A stretch of DNA of 64,000 nucleotides from positions 682,001 to 746,000 of the forward strand of contig OX638377.1 in the NCBI GenBank assembly GCA_951813615.1, written 5' to 3'. The notes below the pieces were generated by a model, which worked only from the letters and a program-made list of their open reading frames with translations, was not told where the DNA came from and did no database searches. Position 1 is the first letter of the stretch; each line of letters opens with the position of its first letter. Shown here one piece after another: positions 8,788 to 21,313 of the stretch. The translations under genes were made by a program, and so were the position numbers. The DNA is from an uncultured Latescibacterota bacterium. Its GTDB lineage: Bacteria > Latescibacterota > UBA2968 > UBA8231.

Positions 8788-9915
8788 TTAATTGCCCGGT
8801 TCTACCACTACCTTCATGGCCTCTTCGCCGCCGGTAATGTCGAGGCCCTCGCGGATGTCGGACAGCGGCAGCCGATGGGTGATAAAGCGATCCAACGGCG
8901 CGGTGGTGCGGCGCAAGAAAGATAGCGCGGTTTTGAACTGCATGGAAGGATACGCCCACATGCCGCGGATGTCCAAATCTTTAAAACAGACGATGTGCGG
9001 GTGGATCTCCACGCCCCCTGGGTCGGTGAAGTGCCCCACCTCTACGACGATGCCGCCCCGGCGCACCAAGTCGAGCGATTCCTTGAAGGCCACGGGCACG
9101 CCGGCTGTTTCAATGACGATGTCGGCTCCCACGCCTGCGGTCATGTCTTGGAGGGCCAGCTGCCGCTGCTCGGGGCTACCTTCTCCCATCGCGAGCACTT
9201 GATGAGCGCCCATGGTGCGGGCGAGTTCCAACCGGGCTGCGCTGAGGTCGCCGGCAATAATCAGGTCCGTGCCGATGTGGCTCAGCACTGCCACTACGAG
9301 CTGGCCGATGGGACCGGCTCCGAGGACTAGCACGGATTTGTCGAGGCCCAGCCCTTCGCCGATGTGCGGGATGCCCGGACCCAAGGCGCGCTCTACGGCC
9401 CGGGTGGCCACGGCGGCTGGTTCGGTGAGCACGGCTCGTTCCGAGGGCAGGTCGTCGGGAATCTTGAAGAGCCACGAATGGCCCGTCAAATGCAGATATT
9501 CGGCAAAGCCGCCGCGCGGTATGGGCGCGAGATCGGCGGATACAAATCCGTACACAAAGCGGTTGGAGCACAGGGTGGGTCGCTGCGGCATGTGCAGGCA
9601 GTAGTAGCACCGCCCACAGGCCCGCGACGAGGGCGTCGTCGTCACGCGGTCACCCACCGCGACTGGGCCGCCCACTATGGCCAAGCTATCGGCTGCGGCC
9701 GGGCCCATCTCTTCGATGGTGCCTACTAATTCATGGCCGGGTATCACGGGAAACGGCAGGGCCATGTGGCCGGCGAACATGTGCTTGTCGCTGCCGCAGA
9801 TGCCGGTGCGTTCGATTTTCAGTAGGACTTCGTCGTCGCCGATCTGGGGTTTGGGATACGAGCGCACGTCGATCTGGCCGGGGCCGGTCATAATCGCTGC
9901 CTGTATCTGACTCAT
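8788..9915 (-). CDS. Zinc-dependent alcohol/polyol dehydrogenase (MDR family)
   Basis: A 375-residue medium-chain dehydrogenase. The catalytic zinc ligands are Cys40 in GICGSDKH and His61-Glu62 in PGHE. A structural zinc lobe is present with Cys100, Cys103, Cys106 and Cys116, the last spacing being two residues longer than usual. The Rossmann motif is LGAGPIGQLV. It resembles threonine/sorbitol dehydrogenase-like members that oxidise a secondary alcohol of a polyol or sugar acid using NAD(P). The ATG has an AGGAGAAG ribosome site. It is 21 bp downstream of a sugar isomerase gene with the same orientation, pointing to one carbohydrate-catabolic operon. Confidence 0.9.
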   Translation of the reverse strand: MSQIQAAIMTGPGQIDVRSYPKPQIGDDEVLLKIERTGICGSDKHMFAGHMALPFPVIPGHELVGTIEEMGPAAADSLAIVGGPVAVGDRVTTTPSSRACGRCYYCLHMPQRPTLCSNRFVYGFVSADLAPIPRGGFAEYLHLTGHSWLFKIPDDLPSERAVLTEPAAVATRAVERALGPGIPHIGEGLGLDKSVLVLGAGPIGQLVVAVLSHIGTDLIIAGDLSAARLELARTMGAHQVLAMGEGSPEQRQLALQDMTAGVGADIVIETAGVPVAFKESLDLVRRGGIVVEVGHFTDPGGVEIHPHIVCFKDLDIRGMWAYPSMQFKTALSFLRRTTAPLDRFITHRLPLSDIREGLDITGGEEAMKVVVEPGN

Positions 9916-9936
9916 GCTTTCTTCTCCTATACAATT

Positions 9937-10692
9937 CTAATAGCCAATGCTGTGCATGTATTGACGGTTGATTTGCATCTTTTCGGTTTCGGGCCGCGCG
10001 GCTTCTCCGGGGCAGACCGTGACCCAACCGGCGTATCCGGCCTCCTGCAATGCCGCCATAAATGCCGGATAGTCGCACATGGGGCCTTCGCCTAGCTCCA
10101 CAGTCTGGCCGTCTTTGAAATCGTGCAGATGCACGTACGCGATCCGCGCGGCAAAATCGCGCACGGCTTGGACCGGGTCATAGCCCCAGTGCACGGCGTG
10201 GGACATGTCCATACAGAGGCGACACGCGTCTAGGCGACCCATGAAGCGCTTCCACTCTGCGGCGCTATCGACGAGGTGATTGATATGCGGATGGAATGTA
10301 ACCACAACGCCCAAGTTTGCGCCGTACGCGGCTAGATCTTCGTACGCGGCCGCCATCTGGTCTAGTTCCGCGTCTGTGCTGTTGCGGCCTTCGCGCCCCG
10401 GCCCTTTGGTCATAAAGGTTTTGACCCCGAGCTCGGCGGCGAACTCGATGCGCCGCTTGTTGATCTGTTGGCTCGGCCCGTCGAGGTCCAGCGCGACATT
10501 CGGCCCGCAAACGGCGGCCACTTCCACGCCATACGCCTCGCAGAGCCGACGCACGCGCTGCGGCGTGCCCAACCAGTCGAGCGGCTGCCGCGCCTCCCAG
10601 CCATCCCAGCCAAAAGTTCGCAGGGCTTCTAGCTCTTGTGCTAGATCGGGTGCTCGCCAGAATAGGCCGCTGTACGCCAATTTGTAGCTCAT
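9937..10692 (-). CDS. Sugar phosphate isomerase/epimerase (xylose isomerase-like TIM barrel)
   Basis: A 251-residue AP-endonuclease-2/xylose-isomerase-like TIM barrel, typical in length for IolE/hydroxypyruvate isomerase relatives. Characteristic segments are FGWDGWEARQ near the N-terminus, VVTFHPHINHLVDS in the middle, LCMDMSHAVHWG and YVHLHDFKDG, which carry the metal-binding His, Asp and Glu residues. It probably isomerises or epimerises a keto-sugar in the pathway served by the two neighbouring MDR dehydrogenases. The substrate is not evident. Confidence 0.87.
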   Translation of the reverse strand: MSYKLAYSGLFWRAPDLAQELEALRTFGWDGWEARQPLDWLGTPQRVRRLCEAYGVEVAAVCGPNVALDLDGPSQQINKRRIEFAAELGVKTFMTKGPGREGRNSTDAELDQMAAAYEDLAAYGANLGVVVTFHPHINHLVDSAAEWKRFMGRLDACRLCMDMSHAVHWGYDPVQAVRDFAARIAYVHLHDFKDGQTVELGEGPMCDYPAFMAALQEAGYAGWVTVCPGEAARPETEKMQINRQYMHSIGY

Positions 10693-10760
10693 TTCCTACG
10701 CCTGCCTACAAAGGTTTCAATGTACCCAACTGCCTAGGCTGGGGCAAATAAAGGTGGGGT

Positions 10761-11753
10761 TCACGCCCATTCAAATACCACACCCAACGCTTCTTTGGGG
10801 TTGTCGGCGAGCAGGTCGTAGATGGTTTGGCAATCGGCGGGGTTGGCGATGTGGGTGATTAGGTCTTCGATGGGCAACTTGTCTGCGGCCATCAAGCGCA
10901 AGACCAGATCGCGGTCTCTGCTTTTGTTCCAGGGATAGTAGATGTGGTCATCGTCTGGGGTTTTGGGCTGATGCGCGCCGAGGATGGCGATTTCGCGCAG
11001 GTGTACCTCGGGCAAAAAGCTCACTTCGACGGTGCCGCGTGGAGACCCCAGCGCGACTAGGCGGCCCCCTAGCCGAGGCAAGGTCAGCGCCATGGGATAG
11101 ACGGCGGGGATGCCGGTTGCTTCGACGACTAGATCGACGCCATCGCTCATGCAATGCTGGCGCACGATTTCGGCGACATCGCCTGCGGTGGTGGGATTGA
11201 TGCAAACCTCTGCGCCTCGGTCTTTGGCTTTGCCCAAGCGGAAATCGTCCAGATCGATTGCAATGACCGGGAGGGCACCGGCCAACCGCGCAAAGGTCGC
11301 GGCCAATTGGCCGACAATGCCCATGCCGGTGATGGCAACCGCTTCGCCCAATTCGGGACGGCCAACCCGATGCCCGTGCAGGGCAATGGCACCCATGACC
11401 ATGAATGCCGCGGATTGGGGCGGGACGTCGGCGGGTGCTTTGCGGAAATTGCCGGTCAGGACCGCGTGGCTTGCGTGGTTGCCTTGGCCAGCAATGCGGT
11501 CGCCGGGTCGTATTCCTTTGACATCTTTGCCGACCTCGAGCACAACACCGGTGTTGCAGTAGCCGGTGGAGCGCGGAAATGTTGTCGCACTCGCTGGTTC
11601 GCCGCCGTGGGCGTAGCCGTAGATTTCCGTGCCGACGCTTACGGCGGTATAGTCGTTTTGCACCAAAATGCCGTGGTCGGGCACGCGCGGCAGTTCAAAT
11701 TCCGCCAGTTCGATCCGCCGGATGTCTGTGCAAATTAATCGTTGTGATTTCAC
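10761..11753 (-). CDS. MDR-family dehydrogenase lacking zinc ligands
   Basis: A 330-residue medium-chain reductase. I place the start at a GTG (11753) because AGAGGAGA lies just upstream; extending to 11876 would add a Cys/Trp-rich stretch unlike the family. At the position of the catalytic zinc Cys the sequence reads VSVGTEIYGY, and no GHE or four-Cys lobe is present, so it is probably zinc-independent like BchC-type or threonine-dehydrogenase-like members of this branch. The cofactor motif GMGIVGQLA is intact. It is the upstream gene of the dehydrogenase/isomerase group. Function is unassigned beyond NAD(P)-dependent oxidoreduction of a sugar-like alcohol. Confidence 0.85.
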   Translation of the reverse strand: MKSQRLICTDIRRIELAEFELPRVPDHGILVQNDYTAVSVGTEIYGYAHGGEPASATTFPRSTGYCNTGVVLEVGKDVKGIRPGDRIAGQGNHASHAVLTGNFRKAPADVPPQSAAFMVMGAIALHGHRVGRPELGEAVAITGMGIVGQLAATFARLAGALPVIAIDLDDFRLGKAKDRGAEVCINPTTAGDVAEIVRQHCMSDGVDLVVEATGIPAVYPMALTLPRLGGRLVALGSPRGTVEVSFLPEVHLREIAILGAHQPKTPDDDHIYYPWNKSRDRDLVLRLMAADKLPIEDLITHIANPADCQTIYDLLADNPKEALGVVFEWA

Positions 11754-12006
11754 GGTCGTCTCCTCTGCAAATTCTGCCCTGTCCCTGAAGCAGCACCGCC
11801 ACTCGTTGGCGGCACACCTACAGCAACAAAAAATAACTTGCCAAGGGCCTGTCGCCCAAACTATATCCTCATTCACCAGCTACCACTCAGATACCTCCGG
11901 CAAGATGTGACCTAAGCGCCGCTGGAACGTCCACAGCTTGGGGGAGTAGCCCATTCTGGCCGGGAATCGGGCCTTGTTGCCCCCTTAGATCGCAGGAGAA
12001 CCAACA

Positions 12007-14184
12007 GTGCTCAACCAAGAGTCCACCCCTGCTGGAAATCGGGCCTTGTTGCCACTGCTGATCGTCCTCGTTGCCACGGCGGCCTCCGGCCATCCCGCGC
12101 CCTTCTTTGCGCCCGCTGATGCGCCCGACAGCCTCAATGTGGAACGCGTCGGCGAAATCGTACTCATCAGCCCTCCCGAAGGCGAAGACGCTCATCTCTT
12201 CCCCGACGGCACGGACCTCTATCTCGCGGGCGATCACGCGCTGATGGGTGACTTTCGCGGCATCGTCCATATCGTCGATATCTCCGACCCTGCCAACATG
12301 CGCAAAGTAGCCGAAGTGCACACCCCCGGACCCGCACTAGACATAAAGATCGCGGACGATTTAGCCGTCATTGGCGTACAGGATTTCGGATCCAGCTTTG
12401 GGTTGTTGATCCTCGACATCTCCGACCCTGCCAATCCCATCGAGCTCTCGCGGTTTGACCAGGAAAGCTGGCAAGGCGTCCACAATCTCTTCCTCCACGG
12501 CGACCGCCTCTATCTCGCTCACGGGCTGAATCCGGGCCTGAGCATTGTCGATATCTCCGACCCAACCGCGCCCTTGGTCTCGGGCTTCTGGCAGCACGAG
12601 GGTGATTTCAGCAATGTGGTCCACGACGTATTCATCCGCGACCGTCTCGCCGTCGTTAGCGATTTGTTCTCTGGCTTGGTCCTCCTCGACCTCACCGACC
12701 CCGACGCACCCACGATGCTCGCCGCGCTCCCCTTCGCCGAAGGCATCCACAGCGCTTGGGCCGAGGGCGACTACGTTTACTGCAACCAGGAATTCGGCGG
12801 CTGGAATCAGCGCCTCTACGTCGTCGATATCGCCGACCCTCGGCAGCCGCAGGTCGTCCACTCTTTCGGCAGTGGCCCGCCGCCCCAAGGGCCCATTCTC
12901 GGTCCGCACAATCCTTGGGTCCACAACGGGCTGTTGTATTGGGCCTATTACGAGGCGGGCCTCCGCGTCTTCGACTTGATTGACCCAGCGCGACCGGTGG
13001 AAATCGGCTACCACACCTATCCGGGATTCGCTTGGAGCGTCCAACCTCACGACGACGGGCTGCTCTATGTCGCCGACGGCGCGGTCGGCATCGAAGCCTT
13101 TAGGCTGAACGAGCCGGCCTTCACCATTCGCGCTGTCGCCGTCGACCCGCCCGTTGCCATCCGCGGCCGCCACCGGAACGTGGGCATCGAGGCCACGGTC
13201 GCGCCATCGCCGCGCCGCCCCAGTGGGCACATCGCACGAGTCGGCGTCCGCCTCAACGACGAGGCCACCGTACAGCCGCTCCGCGCCGAGGGCCACACCT
13301 TTACCGGTTCGCTGCCGCTGCCACCTGACTTGTCTACTGGGCGTCACCGCTTGCACGTTGAACTGGTTGACGACCGAGGCCAGATGCATCCCTACAACCT
13401 TTCCTATGACCTGTATCCCGAGCGAGATTTGGAAATTTACGCGGAGACCTTAGCCGCAGGTTGGTCGCTGGTGGAGAGGGGCGAGACCTTCCGCTTCGCC
13501 GGACTCCAAGGCCTGATCCTGTCCGGGAACTTCGTCTCCATCTTTGAGGCGCAAATCTCTTTCGACCCGACCGGCTACGCCGCACTGCGCTTTGCCTTCC
13601 GCCCCGACTCGGTGGAGGATTTTCCCACCAATCGCCTAGGCGTCAACATCGGCGGACGCTCCGTGAAGATCGGGCTTGGCGGCGGGGATTCACTAGCAGT
13701 TGATCTTGCAGATAAGCGCTGGCAAATCGTGGAAATCCCCCTGTCCACTTTTGGCGTATCCGACGCCGGTCCCCCGTTCGAGATTGATTCGGTGCGAATC
13801 TTCGGTTATTTGAAGGGGGTGGCTTATATCTCCGACCTCGTCTTGGTCGCCGCCGCGCCGCCGATTGATACTGCTGTGCACGAGACGCAGGTAAACGCCC
13901 GGCCTGCGGCTTTCCACCTCGCGCAAAATTTCCCCAATCCCTTTAACCAATCGACGGTGATCCGCATCGACTTGGAGGCTAGGGCTGAGGTGGAACTGGC
14001 CGTTTACAATATAGCCGGACAGAAGGTCGCAACGCTGGCCCAAGGGCCGTACCCGTCGGGCACGTACACTTTCACTTGGGACGGACGCAACACCCACGGG
14101 GCCGAGTTGGCTTCAGGCGTCTATTGCTATCGGCTCAGGGCCAATGAGCGGGAGCAGACGCGCAAACTGATCCTCCTCCGCTAA
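12007..14184 (+). CDS. Secreted LVIVD beta-propeller protein with FlgD/T9SS-like C-terminal domain
   Basis: A 725-residue exported protein starting at a GTG with GGAGA upstream. After a signal peptide (to about residue 30), several LVIVD repeats occupy roughly residues 45-370. Each carries a VxIVDISDP-type core, for example VHIVDISDPANM and LLILDISDPANP, and together they form a beta-propeller. A middle region of about 220 residues is probably Ig-like or carbohydrate-binding in fold. The final 90 residues hold the pattern NFPNPFNQST ... WDGRNTHG ... LASGVYCYRL ... RKLILLR, a FlgD-like/secretion-associated C-terminal domain. Probably surface-attached or secreted; the ligand is unknown. Confidence 0.85.
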   Translation: MLNQESTPAGNRALLPLLIVLVATAASGHPAPFFAPADAPDSLNVERVGEIVLISPPEGEDAHLFPDGTDLYLAGDHALMGDFRGIVHIVDISDPANMRKVAEVHTPGPALDIKIADDLAVIGVQDFGSSFGLLILDISDPANPIELSRFDQESWQGVHNLFLHGDRLYLAHGLNPGLSIVDISDPTAPLVSGFWQHEGDFSNVVHDVFIRDRLAVVSDLFSGLVLLDLTDPDAPTMLAALPFAEGIHSAWAEGDYVYCNQEFGGWNQRLYVVDIADPRQPQVVHSFGSGPPPQGPILGPHNPWVHNGLLYWAYYEAGLRVFDLIDPARPVEIGYHTYPGFAWSVQPHDDGLLYVADGAVGIEAFRLNEPAFTIRAVAVDPPVAIRGRHRNVGIEATVAPSPRRPSGHIARVGVRLNDEATVQPLRAEGHTFTGSLPLPPDLSTGRHRLHVELVDDRGQMHPYNLSYDLYPERDLEIYAETLAAGWSLVERGETFRFAGLQGLILSGNFVSIFEAQISFDPTGYAALRFAFRPDSVEDFPTNRLGVNIGGRSVKIGLGGGDSLAVDLADKRWQIVEIPLSTFGVSDAGPPFEIDSVRIFGYLKGVAYISDLVLVAAAPPIDTAVHETQVNARPAAFHLAQNFPNPFNQSTVIRIDLEARAEVELAVYNIAGQKVATLAQGPYPSGTYTFTWDGRNTHGAELASGVYCYRLRANEREQTRKLILLR

Positions 14185-14283
14185 ACGCCGATCTCTGCGG
14201 GTTGGCTCAAGGTAGATATTCGATTTTGATTGGACCGGCAGCAGACCTGCCAGAGTGCAAAAAGATATGCGCTCCGTCGGCTC

Positions 14284-15840
14284 TCAGCAGTGCTTGGTGA
14301 AGCGGCGTTGGTCTTTGTGCCGGAGATGGTGCATGTCGAATTCTGGCGATTCGTTTGCCGCGATTGAGTCGAGGAAGTCGAGCGCCACGCGGATGGATTC
14401 GAGCAGGTGTTCTGCCATGCCTCGGGTGAGGTTGCTTTTGACGACAATGCGGAACATACACGATTCCGCATCCGCGTCGCAAAAAAGCGGGAGTTGCTCG
14501 CCCGACAGGGGATGTTCGAATCGCATGCGATAGCTGCCCACATACCAGTGATGCTGGGAGAGCACATGTTGCAGGTCAACATCGTCGTAGCCCAATCCGC
14601 ATTCTGGATTCAGCCTTGCCGTCACTACCGGCAGGCAATCCTCGTCGCCGTGGTCGAGGATTGTGAAGCGAGGTTTGCCGGCGTGAGTCATCGCCTGTAG
14701 CCTGGCGCGCAGAAAGCGAGCGTTCTCCATCATGTTGTCGCAGCATTGGCGATAACCGGACATGCCATAGTGCAGCAGCTTGTAGTACTGGCCGTAAACC
14801 CCCGCCGCCGGTCTGGAGAAATTCAAGGTATATGACTCGGCCTTGCCGCCGAGGTAGCTGACGGAGATGGCGACGTGGTCGCTCAGGTCGGCGCGATGCC
14901 GCCAGACGATCCAACCCGTGCCGCAAATGGATTCGCCGTACTTGTGCCCGCTGGAGGATATCGACAACACGTTGCTGACGCGGAAGTCCCACGGAGGCAG
15001 GTTGTCTTGGAAAGGCGCGATGAAGCCGCCGGATGCGGCATCGACGTGGATGCCAACCTGATAGCCCTTTTCAGCGTTGACTTGGTCAATGACATCGCTC
15101 ACTGCTTGGACTGGATCGTAGTGGCCGCCATAGTGATTGCCCATGATGCAAACCACACCCATGGTCTGATCGTCGATCTGCTCGCGAACCTGTTCCGGGT
15201 CCAGCGTGAATGTTTTCACCGATGGCTGGACTAACCTCGGCTCGACATCCATGTATTTGAACAGCTTTTCCCACGCCGCCTGAAAACAGGTGGAGATGAT
15301 CAAGTTTGGACGTGCGTGCAGGATTTGCTCTACTGTTTTCCCGTGGCGCTTGGCGTACCAATTGCGCCAGCGGAACTTCAGCGCCAGCCCAGCGAGAAGG
15401 CAAGCCTCAGTGGAACCCACGGTGCCCGCGCCTGGGAAGACACCGTAGTCTTCGAACTCTGGGTCTTGGGGGCAATGCCATAAGTTGGCGATCATGTTGA
15501 CGGCCGCGTCGTGCAGTTTATACGACTGGGGATATACCGTCTGGTCGGCGAGGTTCACTCGCAGACCCATGAGGGCGATGGCCTCCTCCTCTTGCTCAAG
15601 GGCGACGTTCACGTAGGAAGAGGTATTCAGCCGGTGATCGAAATCGAGCGCATGCGCGTTTTCCACCATCAGCTTGACGGCCTCGCGATCCAACCCGGTA
15701 TCGGGAATGTGCTGGAGGTTGAACCAGTCCTGTTGGACTAGGGGGGACCAGTAATAACCGCTTCTGCCCGCCTGCGCCTGCTCCAGCTTTGCGCGGAGCT
15801 GTTCTACTTCTTGCCGTAAATGAGTTATTTCGTTCGTCAT
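14284..15840 (-). CDS. PLP-dependent glutamate decarboxylase-type enzyme
   Basis: A 518-residue group II PLP decarboxylase. The PLP lysine lies in SSSGHKYGES, preceded by the HVDAASGGFIAPF strand whose Asp contacts the pyridine nitrogen. GTVGSTEACLLAGLALK corresponds to the cofactor-phosphate region of GadB-like glutamate decarboxylases. Residues 1-25 form a short predicted coiled coil (THLRQEVEQLRAKLEQAQ), not part of the E. coli GadB fold, which may aid oligomerisation. The expected reaction is glutamate to 4-aminobutyrate plus CO2. AGGAG lies about 15 bases before the ATG. There is no glutamate/GABA antiporter nearby, so a role in acid stress is not supported by context. Confidence 0.88.
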   Translation of the reverse strand: MTNEITHLRQEVEQLRAKLEQAQAGRSGYYWSPLVQQDWFNLQHIPDTGLDREAVKLMVENAHALDFDHRLNTSSYVNVALEQEEEAIALMGLRVNLADQTVYPQSYKLHDAAVNMIANLWHCPQDPEFEDYGVFPGAGTVGSTEACLLAGLALKFRWRNWYAKRHGKTVEQILHARPNLIISTCFQAAWEKLFKYMDVEPRLVQPSVKTFTLDPEQVREQIDDQTMGVVCIMGNHYGGHYDPVQAVSDVIDQVNAEKGYQVGIHVDAASGGFIAPFQDNLPPWDFRVSNVLSISSSGHKYGESICGTGWIVWRHRADLSDHVAISVSYLGGKAESYTLNFSRPAAGVYGQYYKLLHYGMSGYRQCCDNMMENARFLRARLQAMTHAGKPRFTILDHGDEDCLPVVTARLNPECGLGYDDVDLQHVLSQHHWYVGSYRMRFEHPLSGEQLPLFCDADAESCMFRIVVKSNLTRGMAEHLLESIRVALDFLDSIAANESPEFDMHHLRHKDQRRFTKHC

Positions 15841-15943
15841 GGATGCTTTCTCACTCCTATTTCTATCTTTAAGCGCTATGTCGATGCGGTTGGTTCCCTG
15901 TCGGACCGGGATGAGGAATGACCGTTATTGGGGGGCACTCGGC

Positions 15944-17422
15944 TCAGCCGGAGGCGTCCGAGTCCCAGATCGCTACTGGATTCGTTGGGTCTGGATCGAC
16001 AGGCCAGAGACCGCGGCCGCTTCCCGTGAACGGAATGGAGGCGAAGTCCAGGGTGCAGGCCCCGGGGCCGTCGAACAGCAGGCCGCGCTCCCAGGGGGCG
16101 CCAAAGGCCGCCATCCACCCGGTCATGTTCTTGACCATGACTGCGAGGGCGGCGTCCGGCTGCAGGCCGACGCATTCATAGAAGGCTGGATCCGGAGTCA
16201 GCGCCGGGTACGAGCAGGCGACGAGTTGGAGCTGCCCCGACTCGACGACCGCGGCTTCCCCCATCGAGAAGTCTAGGCCCGTGTAGGCTCCGCCTCGGGT
16301 CTTGTAGTTGCCCTCGCCCGTCCAGATTACGCGCCCTTCCCAAGAAACCGGTGGGTCGCCGGTGGTGAAGCGGGTCGTCCCGCGCCGGGCCGCGGCGACG
16401 GTGCTTGGATCGACTACCCAGAGCAGCACCTTGCCGGGCAGTTCTTCGCGGAGCGGTAGCAACTGCCGCAGGGCCTCGGCGCTGTGGCCGGGGGAGCCTC
16501 CGGAGGTCGCGTCTGCGGTGTCGACTAGGAACCAGGGTTCCGGGTTCTTGTGCCGGAGCTTTTGCAGGATTTCCGTCCAGGGGATGAGCTGGCTTTTCCA
16601 ACGGTGCCGCTGGGCGTACCACTCGTCGGCGAGTTTCTGCAACTCGTCAAGGGGGACGCCGTCTCCGGTGGCGGTGACGACCACGGAAGAGCCCATTTGG
16701 TCGATGTCCATCCAGGGCTGCACCGGCAGGATGCAGACGTCGAGGACGTCTTTGTGCTGCCGTTCCAGTTCGCGGGCGCGGGTGAGCAGATCGCACAGGT
16801 GCCCCGCGAAATGGGTGCTGTCCACTGGCGGCATCAGGGCGGACACCTTGGCAGCGGCGCGGGTGAAGGGGCCTTGGTGCAGGGCTAGGCGCGCGGTGCG
16901 CTCGCCGGTGGCGGTGAAGTCCATGTGGGGGAAGGTTCGGTACGCAGTGACCGCGTCGGCGTGCCGCAGCATGCGGCGGGTGAAGTTGGCGTGCAGGTCG
17001 AGGGAGAGCACGACCCGGCCGCGGTAGCCGAGATCGGTGCGCACCTTTTCGAGGAGGTACCCCTCGGGATCGTCCTCGCCGTCAGCGACTGCGGCCCCGT
17101 GCAGGTGGAGGATGAGGACGTCGAATGGCATGGCGACCGCGACCCGGTCGAGCAGGGTGCCGCTGATCTCGCGAAAGCAGGCGGCGCTCAGGCGTCCGGC
17201 GGGAGAGCCGCAGAGGGCGGTGAAACAGGGGGCGGTTTCCCAGCCGGCTGCGGCCAGCACCTCTAGGCTGCCGTGCATCTGCGAGTCGGTCCCGGCGGCC
17301 CAGGTGCGCACCTGGGCTTCGTCTGCGAGGAAGACTCCCCCTTTCCTGAAGAGGTCGATCTCTGCCAAGCCGGGGGCGAAGGTGTTGCTTTCGAAGATAA
17401 ACTGGGCGAGGGCGGCTTTCAT
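15944..17422 (-). CDS. M81 family metallopeptidase (MlrC/microcystinase C-like)
   Basis: A 492-residue protein matching the M81 layout: an N-terminal metal-binding domain followed by the MlrC C-terminal domain. I start at the ATG at 17422 because the following residues MKAALAQFIFESNTFAPG match the family N-terminus. An upstream in-frame start adds 25 unrelated residues. Visible metal-site candidates are Glu in FESNTF, His in LHLHGAAV and the Asp/His pair of LSLDLHAN. MlrC degrades linear microcystin fragments in sphingomonads, but most homologues in environmental genomes have unknown peptide or amide substrates. It follows the decarboxylase-side gap on the same strand. Confidence 0.87.
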   Translation of the reverse strand: MKAALAQFIFESNTFAPGLAEIDLFRKGGVFLADEAQVRTWAAGTDSQMHGSLEVLAAAGWETAPCFTALCGSPAGRLSAACFREISGTLLDRVAVAMPFDVLILHLHGAAVADGEDDPEGYLLEKVRTDLGYRGRVVLSLDLHANFTRRMLRHADAVTAYRTFPHMDFTATGERTARLALHQGPFTRAAAKVSALMPPVDSTHFAGHLCDLLTRARELERQHKDVLDVCILPVQPWMDIDQMGSSVVVTATGDGVPLDELQKLADEWYAQRHRWKSQLIPWTEILQKLRHKNPEPWFLVDTADATSGGSPGHSAEALRQLLPLREELPGKVLLWVVDPSTVAAARRGTTRFTTGDPPVSWEGRVIWTGEGNYKTRGGAYTGLDFSMGEAAVVESGQLQLVACSYPALTPDPAFYECVGLQPDAALAVMVKNMTGWMAAFGAPWERGLLFDGPGACTLDFASIPFTGSGRGLWPVDPDPTNPVAIWDSDASG

Positions 17423-17716
17423 CGGACAGCTCGGGTAATGGATTGTAATTGCCTTATCTGATTCTGCTATAAGGCACCTTTTTAGGCCCGCTGTCAAGGC
17501 GCTGAGTCAGGTGAGATTAGCTGAGGGAATGACGAGTGGACAGGGGTTGTTGGGGATGACCGTAATTGGGATTTCGTAAACGGCTTCTATTATTGCGGTT
17601 TGTAGTACCTGTTCAATTTACGTACATATATGATTAGGTATATAGTATGTCTCGACCGAGCTGAGGATTCTCGCGGAGGCCGGCAAGGTTCCGTAACATG
17701 ACGATAAGGAAATAAA

Positions 17717-18412
17717 GTGACGCACGACACTCCGAACCGTGAAGCCGAGGACGGCGGCTTGGTGGCTCGTCTGTCCGAAGACGCGCTCAAGGTGCGACGC
17801 TATTTTCCGACGCTCATTTTTTCTTTGGATGTTCCGGACAGCGAGATTCTGAACGACGACCTGATCGAGGAGATCTACGCCGAACGAGAACGCGACAGAA
17901 CAGGGGTGCGCAAGTCGAACTTCCCGGAGTTGGGGAGTTGGCACAGCCACGTCAAGCTGCACAAGGACGTCACGTTTGCGGGATTGGTTCAATACGTCGA
18001 CGCGGCCTCGGCCATGATGTGCCGCGAGCTCGGATATCACAGGTCCTATCAACTAAGAATCGGCACCATGTGGTCGATCATCAATCCACCGGGTAGCTCA
18101 AACCGAGCCCATATCCATCCCGGCTGCATCTGGAGCGGCGTCTACTACGTCCAGGCACCCAAGAATTCGGGTGGAATCGAGTTCATCGATCCGCGCACCC
18201 AGAATCTGATGAGTTCCGTCGAATACATCCCCGACACCAAGCGCCCACGAATCTGCTGGACGAAGGTCCAATACAAACCCGTGGCCGGAAAAATGCTGAT
18301 CTTCCCGAGTTGGCTGTACCATAGCGTGGCTCCGAATCGATCTAGGGCCAAGGGGAAGGATGCCGATCGGATCATCGTGAGCTTCAACCTGTCTCAGGAA
18401 AGGCGCAGATAG
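17717..18412 (+). CDS. Putative 2OG-Fe(II) oxygenase (TIGR02466 / 2OG-FeII_Oxy_5 type)
   Basis: A 231-residue protein from a GTG start with AAGGAAA upstream. The opening RRYFPTLIFSLDVPDSEILN resembles the TIGR02466 family, whose members begin with a FPTPI-like strand. The likely iron site is HIHPGCIWSGVYYV (HxH/D region near residue 135) with the distal His in LYHSVAPNRS near 202. An Arg beyond it (DRIIVSFNL) should bind 2-oxoglutarate. Substrate unknown. It is 37 bp upstream of the acidic repeat protein in the same orientation, so the oxygenase could hydroxylate that secreted protein or a related substrate, but this is only a context guess. Confidence 0.72.
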   Translation: MTHDTPNREAEDGGLVARLSEDALKVRRYFPTLIFSLDVPDSEILNDDLIEEIYAERERDRTGVRKSNFPELGSWHSHVKLHKDVTFAGLVQYVDAASAMMCRELGYHRSYQLRIGTMWSIINPPGSSNRAHIHPGCIWSGVYYVQAPKNSGGIEFIDPRTQNLMSSVEYIPDTKRPRICWTKVQYKPVAGKMLIFPSWLYHSVAPNRSRAKGKDADRIIVSFNLSQERRR

Positions 18413-18449
18413 TTTTTCTGTTATTTGCATTCACAGGGAAGGAATAGAT

Positions 18450-21266
<2,817 letters not shown>

Positions 21267-21313
21267 GTGAGCAATTAGAAACTCGGAGTATATCGGTGCT
21301 GAGTTCTCGATGG

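Noticed and set aside
9176..9610. Arg-rich minus-strand frame of 144 codons
   Set aside because: It is an out-of-frame reading of the zinc dehydrogenase gene, rich in residues typical of shifted GC-rich DNA.
11754..11876. N-terminal extension of the zinc-free dehydrogenase to an upstream ATG
   Set aside because: The extra 41 residues are Cys/Trp-rich and unlike the family, and a clear ribosome site precedes the GTG at 11753.
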